Shown: positions 33,259 through 45,535, counted from the first letter of the stretch. The stretch: DNA of 64,000 nt from Diphasiastrum complanatum (GCA_029204225.1 CM055100.1:25241106-25305105), one strand, 5' to 3'. The notes: generated by a model from the letters alone, not told the origin. Numbers and translations: made by a program.

Positions 33259-35785
33259 GTCTCAATCCAATTGCCTCTCTTTGCTTGGTAAAGAGTGGCT
33301 TGTCGAGCGGTTTCGTGAGGAGATCTGCAATCATACTTTCTGATTTTATGAACTGGATCTGGAGCTCTCCTTTCGAAATCAAATCTCGAATGTGATGCTT
33401 CGTCTTTGAATGGAAGACAGGATCCTGGGACAGATAGATGGCACTCTGGGAGTCCATCATTATTGTGCTTGGCCCCTCTTGTGGTATCCCGATTGCCTCC
33501 AACATCATCCGCAGCCACACTACCTCATTCGCCACTTTTGAGAATGCGACATACTCAGCTTCGCAAGAGGATTGAGCTACCAGGGTTTGCTTTTTGCATA
33601 TCCAGCTGATTGCAGTTCCGCACACTATTGTACATCCTCCAGTAATGGACTTGCTGTCATCCTTGCAGCTCGCCCAACTCGCATTACTGTAGTGATGCAG
33701 CTCGAATCCTTTCTCCTCGTTTCTAGATCAGTAGGTTAATCCAATATTCTGGGTACCCTTCAGATACTGTAGGACTCGTTTGGCCATTTGCCAATGTGCT
33801 AGACCAGGATTGGAACAAAATTGGCTCAATGCGTAAATAGAGAAGGCCAGATTCGGTCTGGCACAAATTGTCAAGTACATCAGACTCCCGATTAAGTTCT
33901 GGTAGGGTATATCTGCCATCTTCTATTCTTCATCTTCTATTTTTGGGCTTTCGTGAGCTTGGCTCCAACTATCATTAGTGTAGCTTTTTCTTTGCAGTCC
34001 ATCATGTGGTACTGCTTCAGCACTTTTTTGGCGTATTCTGACTGACTCAAGTGCATTTTGCCATTTGTTCGATCTCTTCTGATCTCATGCCCTAGGCATT
34101 TTGTTGCTTCTCCAAGATCTGTGATTTCGTAGCTTTTAGAAATGTGACTCTTCGTGTATTTGATCAGCATCAAGGAATTTCCTATCATCAATGAATCATC
34201 CACGAAAATGGTCAGAATCACAAAATCCTTTTCTACTCTTTTGATGTAGACATTACAGTCTGGTTGAGTAGGGTTGAAGTCTAGCAACTTCAGAAGACCA
34301 TCAAGCTTTTTGTACCAGGCCCGTGATGCATGTTTTAGACCGTAGATACATCTCTGCAATCGACAGACATATTGTCTGTTGTTGGGGTCTTTATAGCCTT
34401 CAGGTTGCTTAATGAAGATTTCCTCCTCTAGATCTCCATGGAGAAAGGCTATTTTCACGTCAATCTGGTGAATTTCTAGATTGTACTATGTGGCGTATGC
34501 AAGGAGTAGCCTTATGCTTGTCATCTTCACCATGGGCGAATATGTGTCGAAATAGTTAACACCATATATCTGCGTGTAGTCCTTTGTGACAAGCCTTGCC
34601 TTGTAGCGGCCAATAGTGCCATCTGATTTTAGCTTTTTCTTGTATACCCACTTGCAGTCGACTATCTTTCTGTTTTCTGGCAGTGGCTCTAATGTCCATG
34701 CCTCGTTTTACCTCATCAACTCGATCTCTTCTGACATTGTCTGCTTCCAGAGTTCTCCCTCTGGACTCTGGATAGCTTCTTGGTATGTTGCTGGCTCTTT
34801 TGTAAAGCTGCAATGCTCAAACTGTGTGTCTTCGCTCCATTGCAGATTGTCTGAATAGCGGTCTGGAGTTCGTCTTTGTCTTGTTGACCTTCGAGGTTCG
34901 TTTCGTCGCTGTTCGAACATTTCTTGTTCGTGGGGTCGATCCTTAGCCTCCTGCTGCTCTGAAATATGGGGCTCTGCATTATGATTTGATGTATGTCCTC
35001 GATCTCTCTCTTGAATAGGCAGTAGTGTGAGGATCTCATGGTCTCTTTTGTCTTTTAGTCCAGGGAATGTGGACTCGTCGAACTTCACATCTATGCTCAA
35101 AACAACCTTCTTCGTGGCTGGATCGTAGAGTTTGTACACATGTGTTCCATTCGAGTAGCTGACCATGATTGTTTGCTCGGATTTGTTATCAAGCTTGCTT
35201 CTCTTTTCCTTTGGAATGTGCTTGTATGTTGCACATCCAAACACTCGTACGTATGACAGATCAGGCTTTCTGCCTGTCCACATTTTGTATGGTGTTTTGT
35301 TCTCCAACGCTGTCATTGTAGATCTGTTTTGCATGTGTATAGTTGTAGCTATTGCCTCGGCCCAAAATTGACCTGGCAATTGAGCCTGTGCCATCATGCA
35401 TCCGGCTCCTTTGACCAACGTTCTGTTTTTTCATTCTGTCACACCGTTGTATTCTGGTGTGTATGCAGGAGTGAACTGGTGTTCGATCCCCTGTTCTTCA
35501 CAGAATCTTGAGAATTCTGTGCTTTTGTATTCACCTCCATTGTCAGATCTAAAAATCTGTATCTTTTTCAAGGTGTGTCGCTCTGCGAATGCCATGAACT
35601 TCTTGAAAGAATCAAATACTTCAGATTTCTTCTTCAAGTAGTAGATCGTGGTCATTCGGCTATAATCATCTATGAACATTAGAAAATATCTCGAACCTGA
35701 GAGCGAATCTATTTTCATCGGTCCACATACATCAGAGTGGACGAGCTCAAGAACTTCTTTGGCTCTTCTTCCCTAGTGTGTGAAT
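33259..35785 (-). pseudogene. Copia pol fragment: integrase core, RT, RNase H
   Basis: Reading leftwards: integrase core (ELVHSDVCGPMKID near 35745-35710, then FIDDYSR, RSDNGGEY and the NGVTE glutamate motif), with a TGA at 35431-35433 where the usual ERKNRT begins. The core continues to RVFGCATYKHIP and an acidic linker, ending near 34710. RT follows (VNYFDTYSP, FLHGDLEEEIFIKQPEGY, YGLKHASRAWY, the FVDD active-site box, EITDLGEATKCLGHEI). The connection (LIGSLMYLTICARPN) and RNase H (KKQTLVAQSSCEAEYVAFS, DSQSAIYLSQDPVFHSKTK, IADLLTKPLDKP) come last. Several stops and shifts break it. Gag, protease and zinc finger are missing, as Ty3-type sequence adjoins at about 35785. No LTRs were found. 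Confidence 0.85.
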
Positions 35786-36440
35786 GGATGCCTATAATCC
35801 TCTAAATTGGGGACACATATTCTATCTCTATAGAGCAAGTACTCATCCCGAATGGAATACTGTTTCGATTTGAATCCTTGAGTCAACTGACCCTCAACCA
35901 CTGGGGTTTACTTGGGTAATACAGGCTCGGAATCCTCAACGTCATCCGACGTATACTCGGACTCATCATCATCCTCAACGGAAGCTACCGTATTCTTGGA
36001 TGAACTGGCACTTGCCCTGGGAACTGGTTTTGGAGTCTGTAACTGTCTGCTCTAGACTGAGTTCCAGATAGTAGAGAAGAATGCATCATGTTGGCACTTC
36101 TCTCTCAAGGACTCGAATAACTCATTACGAATTTGGGTAAAACTCAGCTCGTTTACATAGGCATTCGACGAAGGGCATCTGCGACTGTATTGAATCTCCC
36201 CTGTCTATATCTGGTAGACATATCAAACTCTTGCATCAACTTTGCCCAATGAGCTTTTCGACCTCTGAGCTCAGGTTGATTGCAAAGGTATCTGAGACTT
36301 TCATGGTCTGTCAAGACCTCAAAGTTGGCACCATACAAATAATGCCTTCAAGTCTTAAGGGCATGAACTAAAAAAAAGAGTTCATTTTCATAGGCACTGT
36401 ACCTAGTCTGAACTGGCTCGAGTTTTTTACTCTCGAACGT
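35786..36440 (-). pseudogene. Ty3/gypsy RNase H and start of integrase region
   Basis: The open part 36338-36153 contains YGANFEVLTDHESLRYLCNQ, PELRGRKAHWAKLMQEFD and RFNTVADALRRMP, the Ty3-type RNase H with its LTDHxSL motif. Past several stops, the stretch near 35900-35790 gives YSIRDEYLLYRDRICVPN, the beginning of the integrase H2C2 region. It breaks off there at the junction with the Copia integrase. Confidence 0.8.
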
Positions 36441-37453
36441 AACTGGTCATCCACTCTGAGTTAGTACAGCATCTGTTTCGACCACAAATGGCTGATTGGG
36501 GTTGACGACCTTTAAAACTGGTGTTGTAGCTAAGGCTATTTTGAGAGCATCAAAGGTCTCCTGCTGTGCGGACTCCCAAATGAACTCCTTTTCCTTTCCC
36601 TTAAGAAGATTTGTCATGAGAACTACTATCTGAGCATATTCCTTGACAAATCATCTGTAATACCCTGCCAAACCAAGAAAAATCTGAAGTTCTAAATTAT
36701 TCTGAGGTCTCAGCCAATTGAGTATGGCTTTAACCTTATTGGGATCCATCTTAATCCCGTCTGCCGAGATAATGTGACCCAAATGAGCTACTTCTTCAAT
36801 AAAGAATTCACACTTGGATTGTTTAGCATAAAGCTTATGCTTTCTAAGCAGTCAAAACACCTTTCTGAGGTGGTTTAGATGCTCCTTCCTCGTTTTGCTG
36901 TAGACGAGGATGTCTCTAAAAATACGACTACAAACTTACCCAAGTATGGTTTGAGGACATTGTTCATCAAGGTCATAAAGGTAGCTGGAGCATTTGTGAG
37001 CCCAAATGGCATCACCTCCTGAATGCTGTTTTTGGGACATCTTCCGACTTTATACGGACTTGATGATATCCTGATATGAGGTCTATTCTACTGAAAAATT
37101 TTAGCCCCATCGAGTTGATCAAACAACTTGTCTGCCCGAGGCATAATGTACTTATTCTTAATTGTGACTTTATTGAGGGCTCTGTAATCTATGCAAAGAC
37201 ACATAGACCTCTCTTTCTTTTTCACCAAAAGGACTGGTGAGGCCCATGGTGAACTACTGGTATGAATTTGGCCTTTTCCAAGATAATTTGTTAACTGTCT
37301 AGTTATTTCTTCATCTTTTGTTCGGCTGACCTGATACGAAGGTTTAAAAATAGGTGTTGTACCTAGTACTAGGTTTATTACATGATCTACCTCTTTGCTA
37401 GGTGGCAAACCATGTGGCAAATCATTAGGAAAAACATCTTTAAATTTAGACAA
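36441..37453 (-). pseudogene. Ty3/gypsy reverse transcriptase, frameshifted
   Basis: Begins [20 protein letters not shown] and continues [32 protein letters not shown] and [10 protein letters not shown]. Then in shifted frames come [28 protein letters not shown], the [10 protein letters not shown]-like region and GLAGYYR. At the active-site box (FLDDILVYS in the family) a small indel changes the reading to FLET in one frame and RDILVYS in the other, so the catalytic Asp pair is lost. This is a dead element. Confidence 0.82.
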
Positions 37454-37986
37454 TAAAGTTTCTAATTTATTGATTTTCTGCTGTAAAGAATTGGAAATAG
37501 AAACTTCAAGAATAAACTAAAAGTCACATAAGAATACATGATGGTCATTGTCTTCGATTAGCTGACAGAGCTCTGAACTACAGACCATAGACTGTTTGGA
37601 ACATCATGCTCCCCATGCAACTGGATCTCTCAGCCTTTATGCTGAAAGCTGAGGGTGTTCTCTTGATAATTAATGTGGAGGGAAGGTCCTAAACTATAGA
37701 GCCAGTCTCTCCCGAGAACAATGTCTGTGCGATCCAGGTGCATTCTCTGAAAGTTTATTTCATCTTGGTACCCTTGAATACCAAGATTTAGATTACTTGT
37801 CATAGTTTTCCAAATTTTCTTATCTTCACCCTTAGCTAATGAAACTATGTACCTATGCTGACTAGGTACTTCTGGAAGTTTAAGTTTTTTAACTAGGGTG
37901 TAGTTGATGAGATTATGGGTGTAGTTGATGAAATTACGGGTCATCATCAACCATAACTCTGATTGACTGGTTACCAACTTTCCCAT
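37454..37986 (-). pseudogene. Ty3/gypsy protease fragment with tandem duplication
   Basis: The frame includes NFINYTHNLINYTLVKKLKL, the region just after the DSG active site, and later HLDRTDIVLGRDWLYSLGPS and INYQENTLSF, the characteristic Ty3 protease end. A 21-bp tandem duplication (about 37896-37937) doubles NFINYT/NLINYT. Bases upstream read as D-D-D-P instead of the D-S-G active site. The stretch 37454-37629 links protease to RT and has no clear frame. Confidence 0.72.
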
Positions 37987-38139
37987 GCATACGTACTAGG
38001 TCATGTGGCCCAATGCTGAAGGGTCTCGCTAGCATTGCAGAGGTCAGCTAGCAACAGTGTTCATGGTCTTCATAATACACTTTGATCTCAAAAGCTGCCG
38101 AGTTACTGGGGAAACTTACGGTCTAAACAAGATGAACCT

Positions 38140-38705
38140 GTTTTTTTTATTTTTATTTTTATCTTTTTTAGTGAAAGGCCCCTTGGGACATTGTCTAACT
38201 GTGTGTCCCTTGCCCATGCACACAAAGCACAAACGTTCTTGTTTGGCTTTCTCAAAATCTTCTGGTTCTAAGGGTTGTATAAGTGATGGGCATTTTTGAG
38301 GAGCTTCACCTTTAACTTTTTCTCTTTTTAAAAATTTCTTTTAAATTGAAATTCTTTCTGAGGAGACTGCTCAAAAAGAGGCTGCTGTCTCGCTCTCTTC
38401 CTACCCACTGAATAATCATAGATTTGAGCATCTTTGAGAGCTTGCTCTAGGGTGGCGAGTTTATCTGAACCTCTACTTTATACTCATCTTTGAGGCCACA
38501 GACAAATCCCCTGACTTTCTGATAGTCATCCGTATTTTTAATTTTTTAAATTGCCTCTCGATACTGCGAGATATATTGGATTAGGGACTTGTCCATTACT
38601 GTTTTCTCCCAGGCTTCTCAAGCTCTATCAAGTTCATTTTCTGGTAGGAATTCTCTTAGGAAAGCTTCTTCAAAGGCCTTCCATGGCCAGGGAGTCTGCC
38701 CAGTC
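38140..38705 (-). pseudogene. Ty3/gypsy gag, C-terminal half with zinc knuckle
   Basis: Reading leftwards: FEEAFLREFLPENELDRA, a stop, then SLIQYISQYREAI, KIKNTDDYQKVRGFVCGLKD and, in another frame, a CCHC zinc knuckle CFVCMGKGHTVRQC (about 38230-38185) followed by a lysine/asparagine-rich tract. The N-terminal half of gag is missing. At about 38705 the sequence switches to integrase. Confidence 0.75.
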
Positions 38706-38965
38706 TCCTGGAGAGTATAAAAGTAGCTAACTTTGTCAACCTGTCCACCAAAACCCAAATAGAATCATTTTGGCGAAGTCCAACTACAAAATCCATAGAT
38801 ATACTTTCCCATCATTTTTGAGAGATATCTAGGGGATGTAACAACCCTCCATGTTTTTAACCGTTCAGCTTTGGCTAACTGACAAGGTCTACACTTAACC
38901 ACATAAGGCTTGACAAATGGCTTGAGTTTTGGCCAATAAAACTCTCTTCTGTAAGTTGTTTTCAA
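38706..38965 (-). pseudogene. Ty3/gypsy integrase fragment located upstream of gag
   Basis: MKTTYRREFYWPKLKPFVKP then the CRPCQLAKAE half of the H2C2 zinc finger. After a shift, ESISMDFVVGL (with the first catalytic Asp) and SIWVLVDRLTKLA follow. It then runs directly into gag sequence on the same strand, an order never found within one element, so two copies have been joined by deletion. Confidence 0.78.
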
Positions 38966-40600
38966 AAGAAAAATGTTCTTGACTTAGGTTACAACAATAG
39001 TATAGTCACAATAATGACATAAAATCAGGACGAAAAATGTTGTCACTATCGTAAAACCGTGGGTGTGAGCGGTAGTGGAAACTCGATGCCTTGAGCGAGG
39101 CGTGTAGGAACGAAAATGCAACAGTTAACAGCAGAAATATTCAAGTAGAAGAATTCATATAGATTGCGCAAATGAACAACGCAGTAGTGAGACAAAAATT
39201 GCACTCTGATTAATATCAACAGTGAGTACAATCGCTTGAAGTAATAACTTCAGCTTGCTGAGCGTGATAACGCTGGCTACAAATAACTCTGATTGAAAAA
39301 GAAATTCAATTAACACTTACATAGCTTGATTCAGCTAGTATATATATTTACAAGTGTCGAGATAAAAATATCTTTATGCCTTAACTGCCATTTACTCCAA
39401 TTTTGCATCTATACAAAGTTGGTTTATCATATCATAGTTGATAAAAATACAAGTTACTTTACTAATCCTACAACATCAATGAGTTGTAAAGAGGAAAACC
39501 AAAAGAAATTCACATATGCACTTTGTGATTAAAGTTGCTTGAAAAGAATGGGTTTATATTGGGTTGGAAGGTGGTCAGTATAAATTATTGGGGCATATTA
39601 TCATAGATGTTTTCACCAGCAAACATACAACACCCAAAATGAAACAATCGTCTTCTATGAGAGAAGTCAACATTTCCAATCTTTGAGAATGCCATGATGG
39701 CTACTACTCTTGCTACCATTAGTTGAAGACCTCTCATTGAGTTAAGAGAGGCGAGCAAAAAAGGCATAGATAAACACTAAATTATATCGGCACACCACAT
39801 AATACTTAAGAGTTATTTTGTTGGGCCATTAAATGTGGAACATGCAATTTTCACAATGCAATCTTTTGTTATGCATACTTGTGGAAAGGTATTTAGACCA
39901 AAGGGCATGCATGTTTGAGAGTTAGCCTCTAAAGTTGAGATACATACATACTTGTAAATGTAAACTTAGATTCTACACAAGCATATGTGAAGATTAAGAT
40001 TGAGTATGGATATAATGGATCACATACATCAGAGGTCATACACTTGGCTACGTAGATTAAGCAATTTGAAAATGCATGTTACTAGAGAGTGACTTTTCTA
40101 AATAGATGGATCTTCATCATGTATCTTCAAGATATTGTGCTAATTATACTTTTACAATGACATTGGGCAAATAATTGTTTACGAATTATAGGTTGTCTCT
40201 TGGCATCAAAGAGAAACCACTTCAAAAGTAGCAAAGTTGGATCTGAGAAGAAATGTGAAAAAGAAGCAATTACCAACTTTAGGCCAACTTGGAGGCCAGA
40301 ATGAACATTTGATCGAAGTCAAAGTGTGACTCTCATACATGTTTTATTAGTAAGAAAGAGGCTAAGTTCATCAACATACATTTTATTTCTATGACTAGTT
40401 GCTATATAGGTAAATCTAGACCATTGAGTATATAGATTGCTAGAATTAGTAGGTGACCAAGTGGTAACCTAATCTAGAAGGTCCAAATTAGGTGAAACTC
40501 TTCTCATATGATCTCTCTTTTTTTTTATGAAACTAAGAGAATGAAGTGGCTACGCATTGTCTATTTTCTCTCTCTAGCTAGTATTGGGACTTCTTAGATC
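38966..40600. other. Unassigned sequence
   Basis: No reliable feature. AT-rich, with short frames only. The block near 39060-39330 could be decayed LTR, but I have no matching partner. Confidence 0.35.
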
Positions 40601-40609
40601 TTAAGATGA

Positions 40610-40825
40610 AGGATAGAATCATGGGTTGACGTGTTGTCAACATAAATAATCGGGCTTGACTTAGGATCATGCATTTGGATTTTGTTAAGGAGCCTCTTGA
40701 TTCAAATTTTCTCTTTGTATGAAGTAATAAGAGCCTTGTACTCAACCTCACAAGTTGATAGAGAAGTTATGGCTTGCTTTTTGGATAGCCATGAAACCAA
40801 TCCATTTTGCAAAAAGTAGGCCTAC
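40610..40825 (-). pseudogene. Copia RNase H remnant
   Basis: On the minus strand NGLVSWLSKKQAITSLSTCE then VEYKALITSYKE, a stop, and RLLNKIQMHDPKSSPIIYVD, NTSTHDS match the Copia RNase H core (SWxSKKQxxxSLSTxEAEY ... CDN). It is short and has one stop in place of Trp. Confidence 0.65.
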
Positions 40826-40857
40826 ACACTTATGAATATAGAGATGGTTCAGCTAAA

Positions 40858-41130
40858 TTATTTCTACAAAAGAAATTCTTTTCAATACATATGTCAGAGA
40901 ATGAATCAGTGATTGATCATCTCAATACTTTTAAACATTTGCTTCAACAAATCGCTACAATAAAATTTGAAGTTTAAGATTAGAATGTAGTAATGACATC
41001 ACTATCAAACTTAGTTGATTCACATGAAAGTCGAGTAATGATATTACACAAGCAGAGATATTCTTTCAAGATATATCAATGTTGCTACAAGAAGAAGAAA
41101 GAAGGAGGGACCTAGCAACCAACACCAGAT
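40858..41130 (+). pseudogene. Copia gag fragment
   Basis: The frame gives LFLQKKFFSIHMSENESVID, HLNTFKHLLQQIATI and, after two stops, MTSLSNLVDSHESRVMIL, the UBN2-type gag pattern (KMSEGxSVxEHLNxFxxLLxQL). Further right, CFNCDKA near 41617-41637 may be a zinc knuckle start, but the intervening frame is broken. Strand is opposite to the RNase H piece at its left. Confidence 0.6.
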
Positions 41131-41646
41131 TAAATAACCAAAGCTTATTCTCTAAGAAGACTTCAAGTAATAGAAGAAAAAAAAGACTTAAAAAAAATAT
41201 ATCAAAATCAGCAAAAAGTGAATGAGCAGCCCTCATCTTCCAAGGCCAAAAAGAGAAGCCATTACAACAAGTTGAACTTTATTCTAGGAGTTCATGGGTC
41301 TGTTGACGAAATTACCACACTTTTAAAAGAAGTTTGTTGAGTGGTAGTTTGTGAATGAACTGCCTGCGAACTATCAAATGAATGTAAGTGGAATCAGTTA
41401 AACTCGTTGGAGGACACCATCTGTATTGCTTGTGTATACGTTAGGTGGTGGTGGCTTTCCAGAAGTGAGTGCAAAAAAAAAGCTTGACAAACTCCTAACC
41501 ACGGAAAAAACCAAAGAAATTTTTTGATGAACTTGAGGCCCTGGCTTACCAGAACCCCAAGATTTGGAAGAAATCTAAGACATCAGTAAGGGACACCTTC
41601 AAGCAAGGCTAATGTTTTAATTGTGACAAAGCATGACAAAGCAAGA
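41131..41646 (+). other. Decayed Copia-gag-like flank
   Basis: Lysine-rich and frameshifted. FDELEALAYQNPKIWKKSK and the CFNC word suggest a continuing gag tail up to the LTR at 41647. Weak evidence. Confidence 0.3.
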
Positions 41647-42860
41647 TGATAATAAGCACCTGCTTTTACGGAAGCGAACGAAAATCCACGCTTTTCCAAG
41701 TGCCAAGCGGAAGACATCACCGGTGTTGCAGTGGGTCCTGCAACAGATTAGGGGTGGATAATGTTAGCTGATTCTCTAGTGCTGAGCCATGCTGAAGACA
41801 CAAGTTACTCTCACCCATGACCGAGGAGGTCTCAGGAGGAAGAGAGCAGAAGAAGCTGAGAGCCGAGCATGAGAGCCGATGAAGTACTAGCTAGGAAGAC
41901 AGTGAGTAACTATGTGAGCCTACATGGTGTATCTCAAAGAAGGAATGACCATGTAGGAGCTAGTAATGTTTCCTAGGCATTGTAAATAAAGTTAGACCCC
42001 CCTTAAATTAGTTAGAGTGAGCCACCTTTTGATGGTGACCTTTAGTGGAAGGGCAAATTCCACATGTAATTCTAATTTAGTGGAATTGCCACATGGGCTC
42101 CACATGGGCAGCCTTCTTGCTTATTTAAGGCCCCCCCTCTCTTGTGAGGGAGCTTTTGACTGTATTGCCAAGTTCTCTTGAGCAAATAAAGAGGATCCTC
42201 CACGAGTTCTTGATGATAGCTTAGCTCCTTGTTCATGGCAATGATCTTGAGTGATATTTCTATGAGCATGCTTGATTCCTTTGCATTGTGGATTAACTAG
42301 GTTCTTGTTTCTTGTTTAGTTGTGGATTAGCATTCAGTTCTTGCTTGTGGAATCTTGTAGTAATCAACATTCAAGTAAACTAGATAGGCTGGTTTGTGGC
42401 ATAGATCTTGCACACTCCCTTACAGCCAGTTCTTGATTGTTCTTGAGTAATCTAAGCATCAAGTGATGAGTGTTTCTTGATTCTTAGATTGTTAAAATGC
42501 TGCTAGGAATCTTGTTTCTTGTTTCTTGAATCTTGTTTTTAGTAGCTGATCTAGTTCTTGATTGTTTTCTGATTTAGTAGTTAGTAGTAGGATCGTTCTC
42601 TGCACTGAACGTTGATCTTCTTGAGTTGTAGATGGTTACATGGCTGGTTTCTTGCATGTAGCTGAGTATCGGATTTGAATTACCCACTGACAGGCTGGGA
42701 ATACGTAATGAAACCTGAGTAAGGCTTCTGCTCTGTAACAGTTCTAATAAGAAGAGGAACCACAAAGAACCGTAATAACAGAAGTAAGTAATCCAAGAAA
42801 AGAAAAGAGATAAAAGACAAAAGAAAAGACGTGTTCACCGATTCAGTGAATCTATGAACA
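41647..42860 (+). repeat. Left LTR of the large element
   Basis: Near-identical over its length to 54516-55741, with small indels such as one fewer TTTCTTG unit near 42310. Confidence 0.9.
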
Positions 42861-42861
42861 T

Positions 42862-42875
42862 TTGGCACCGTTCCA
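42862..42875 (+). other. Putative primer binding site
   Basis: TTGGCACCGTTCCA lies just after the LTR end and resembles the Athila/Tat-type primer site with one or two changes. Confidence 0.5.
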
Positions 42876-43129
42876 TAGCCACACACACGCTCAACCAAGC
42901 CTCAATCTCCTGTGTTGCGACACAATCGCCCTGAGAGCTCCTACACGTTCATTGCCGAGCTCATCACTTCGGTCTTGACCGAAGTCCTGCTTGTTTCTCA
43001 ACCGGAGTCTCACGATCCTCACCAAACCGAGCTCCACGACTCAAGTCTGGACCAGACCACTACCTCATACCTCTCGACCGAACCACAACTTCACAATCCT
43101 AACATGTCCTGAGTTACACCTCAACCGCC

Positions 43130-43720
43130 ACTCATCGTTCAAATCTCGACCGGAGTAATAATTCCAAATTTTGAACGAACATCTCTTTGACATCTTGACC
43201 GAAGGAAACCTTCACATCTCAACCAGACCCTTCAGTCCTAATCTCAACTGGAGTGTTTAGTCAAAACTCGACTAGAGCACTTCATCACATCAAACCGGAG
43301 CATTTCGCTCGCATCTCAACCGGAGTGTTCAATCAAAACTCGACCGGAGCACTCCCATCACATCTCAACCGGAGTGTTTAGTCAAATCTCGATCAAAGAA
43401 CTCTCCTCAGATCTCGACCGGAGCACTCTGTTCAGATCTCAACCGAAGCACTCTACTCAGATCTCAACTGGAGAACTCTGCTCAGATCTCAACTGGAGCA
43501 CTCTGCTCAAAACTCAACCGGAGCACTGTGCTCAGATCTCAACTGGAGCACTTGCTCGCATCTCAACTGACATGTTCCATCAGATCTCAACTGGAGAACT
43601 CTACTCAGATCTCAACCGGAGCACTTGCTCGCATCTCAACCGACGTGTTTCATCAGATCTCACCGGAGCACTGCCCTTGAATCTCAATCGGAGCAAGACC
43701 CTCGTCAAATTTCAACCGGA
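43130..43720. repeat. 25-bp tandem repeat array 1
   Basis: About twenty diverged copies of a unit built on GATCTCAACCGGAGCA followed by CTCTGCTCA. Unit length is 25 with a few 23-24. Open frames across it (QISTGAL and similar) are by-products. It lies between the LTR and the gag ORF. Confidence 0.9.
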
Positions 43721-44076
43721 GCCGAAACCTTACTCAAATTCCGACTGATGACCATTTGTCCTTGACCGTCACAGACCGCAATATTACGAACTATGAGTCC
43801 TTTATCACCATCGACTACCCACAAACGACCATTCGTCCCCACCGTCACAAACCGCCACAAACCGCCACAACCGCCATCTTACGGCCTCCTACGAATACAC
43901 CCCACCATCATAGACCGCAAACAGACTACAATAGACCGCAAACAGACCGCAAAAAAACCGCAATAGACCTGAATCGACAGCCACAGATCACAACCACTGC
44001 ATTCCGACAACCGTATCCACCGTAACCAGAGTGCACCAGCTTATTTCCACAATCCTACAACACTCTACGAGCTGTC

Positions 44077-45130
44077 ATGGATCGCCCTTATGATCCGAAT
44101 ACTACGGAGGACTATCCACCAGAGATGGTCTCCCCATCCACCGAACAGGCTCGATTTAACAGGTATTCTTAGATGAAATCCCAAGTCCAAGAGCCATCCA
44201 CAAACCCATTCGACAGATGGGAACCTATGCGTTATGAAGCTCCATACGAACGACCACAATTTCATGCTGCCAAATCCTCACATGCATGAGCTCACTTAAA
44301 CGGAGCTTTCGCAAATAATGTTCCACGTACTGAAAAAAGGACCCCAAAGCTAGACTTACCTAAGTACGATGGTAACACTGATCCTCAAAGATTTCTCCAA
44401 GTCTATGAGAACGCATGTGACATCTACGGCGAGACATCACCAGAGGCCATGGTACAGCTCTTCTCGATGACCATGATCGATCGCGCATGAGAGTGGTTTT
44501 TTAACCTTGATCGTGAAGATAAACGTGACTGGTTACTCTTGAAAGAGGCCTTTATCAAACGGTTCAAGCCTTTTCGCTTGATAGAAAGTCCTTTTGTCAA
44601 ACTAAGTAATATCAAACTGACAACAGACGAAAAAGTACGTGACTACATTGAACGATTTAAATGATTAAAAAGTCAGGTACAAGAGCAACCTACTGAGTCC
44701 ATGCTCATCATTTGGTTCCTTGTTGGACTCCCACGATGGATACGACGTGAACTTCGTTCCAATGATGAATATACATCATTGAAACAAGCCATGTCCGATG
44801 CCATTCGAGAAGAAGATGAGGGCTCAGATGTGGACGAACCACGTGAACGGAGAGCACATAGTGTTGTCCAAGAAGCTCAACCAAACGATGACACACGAGA
44901 ACAATTATGGAAGACATAGATGGAGTTGCTTAACCAGCAACACCAACAACAGATGGAGAAACTCACAAAAGAGTTCCAAAACACTCTTAAGTCTATCCAA
45001 AGTTTGATGCCAGGTCATTTACCCACTGGCCAAATCCATCATAGACGAGAGAACATGTGATGCCCTCACTACATATCTACCACGAAACAACCAGGTCCAT
45101 ATACAGGAGTTGCCCAGACAACCTAGACAT
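44077..45130 (+). pseudogene. Ty3-like gag ORF of the large element, decayed
   Basis: From ATG 44077 (MDRPYDPNTTEDYPPEMVS) one frame carries a Ty3-type capsid: PKLDLPKYDGNTDPQRFLQV, EAMVQLFSMTM, EWFFNLDREDKRDW, LKEAFIKRFKPFRLIE, KLTTDEKVRDYIERF and FLVGLPRWIRREL. An acidic stretch, a Gln-rich helix (NQQHQQQMEKL) and CPHYI, possibly the start of a lost zinc knuckle, follow. In-frame stops occur after RYS, after SSHA, after IDRA, after ERFK, after QLWKT and before CPHY. Mutations are scattered single changes, consistent with an old copy. Confidence 0.78.
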
Positions 45131-45169
45131 GAACCTCAACCACAACTGGCACTCTTAGGACCACTTTTA

Positions 45170-45535
45170 TCAAAATCTCAACCAAAGTACTCCTGTCAAA
45201 TCTCGACCTTAGTACTCCTGTCAAATCTTGACCGAAGCAGTTCTGTCAGATCTCGACCGGAGCAGTTCTGTAGATCTCGACCGGAGTAGTTATTTAGATC
45301 TCAACCGGAGCAATTTTGTCAGATCTCGATCGGAGCAGTTCTTCAGATCTCAACCGGAGCAGTTCTGTCAGATCTCGACCGGAGCAGTTTTTTAGATCTC
45401 GACCGGAGCCTTCCTTCAGATCTCAACTGAAGCAGTTTTGTCAGATCTCGACCGGAGCAATTCTTCAGATCTCGACCGGAGCCTTCCTTCAGATCTCGAC
45501 CAAATCAGTTTTGTCAAATCCACACCGGAGGACCT
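45170..45535. repeat. 25-bp tandem repeat array 2
   Basis: About fourteen copies of the same unit as array 1, here mostly GATCTCGACCGGAGCAGTT-type. It lies just after the gag ORF. Confidence 0.9.

Noticed and set aside
43374-43748. Repeat protein with QISTGEL-type units
   Set aside because: The 25-bp tandem DNA repeat happens to stay open; composition and frame vary along the array, and it lies in the element's leader.
43130-45535. CRISPR-like regular repeats
   Set aside because: Units are directly tandem without spacers, in a plant LTR element.
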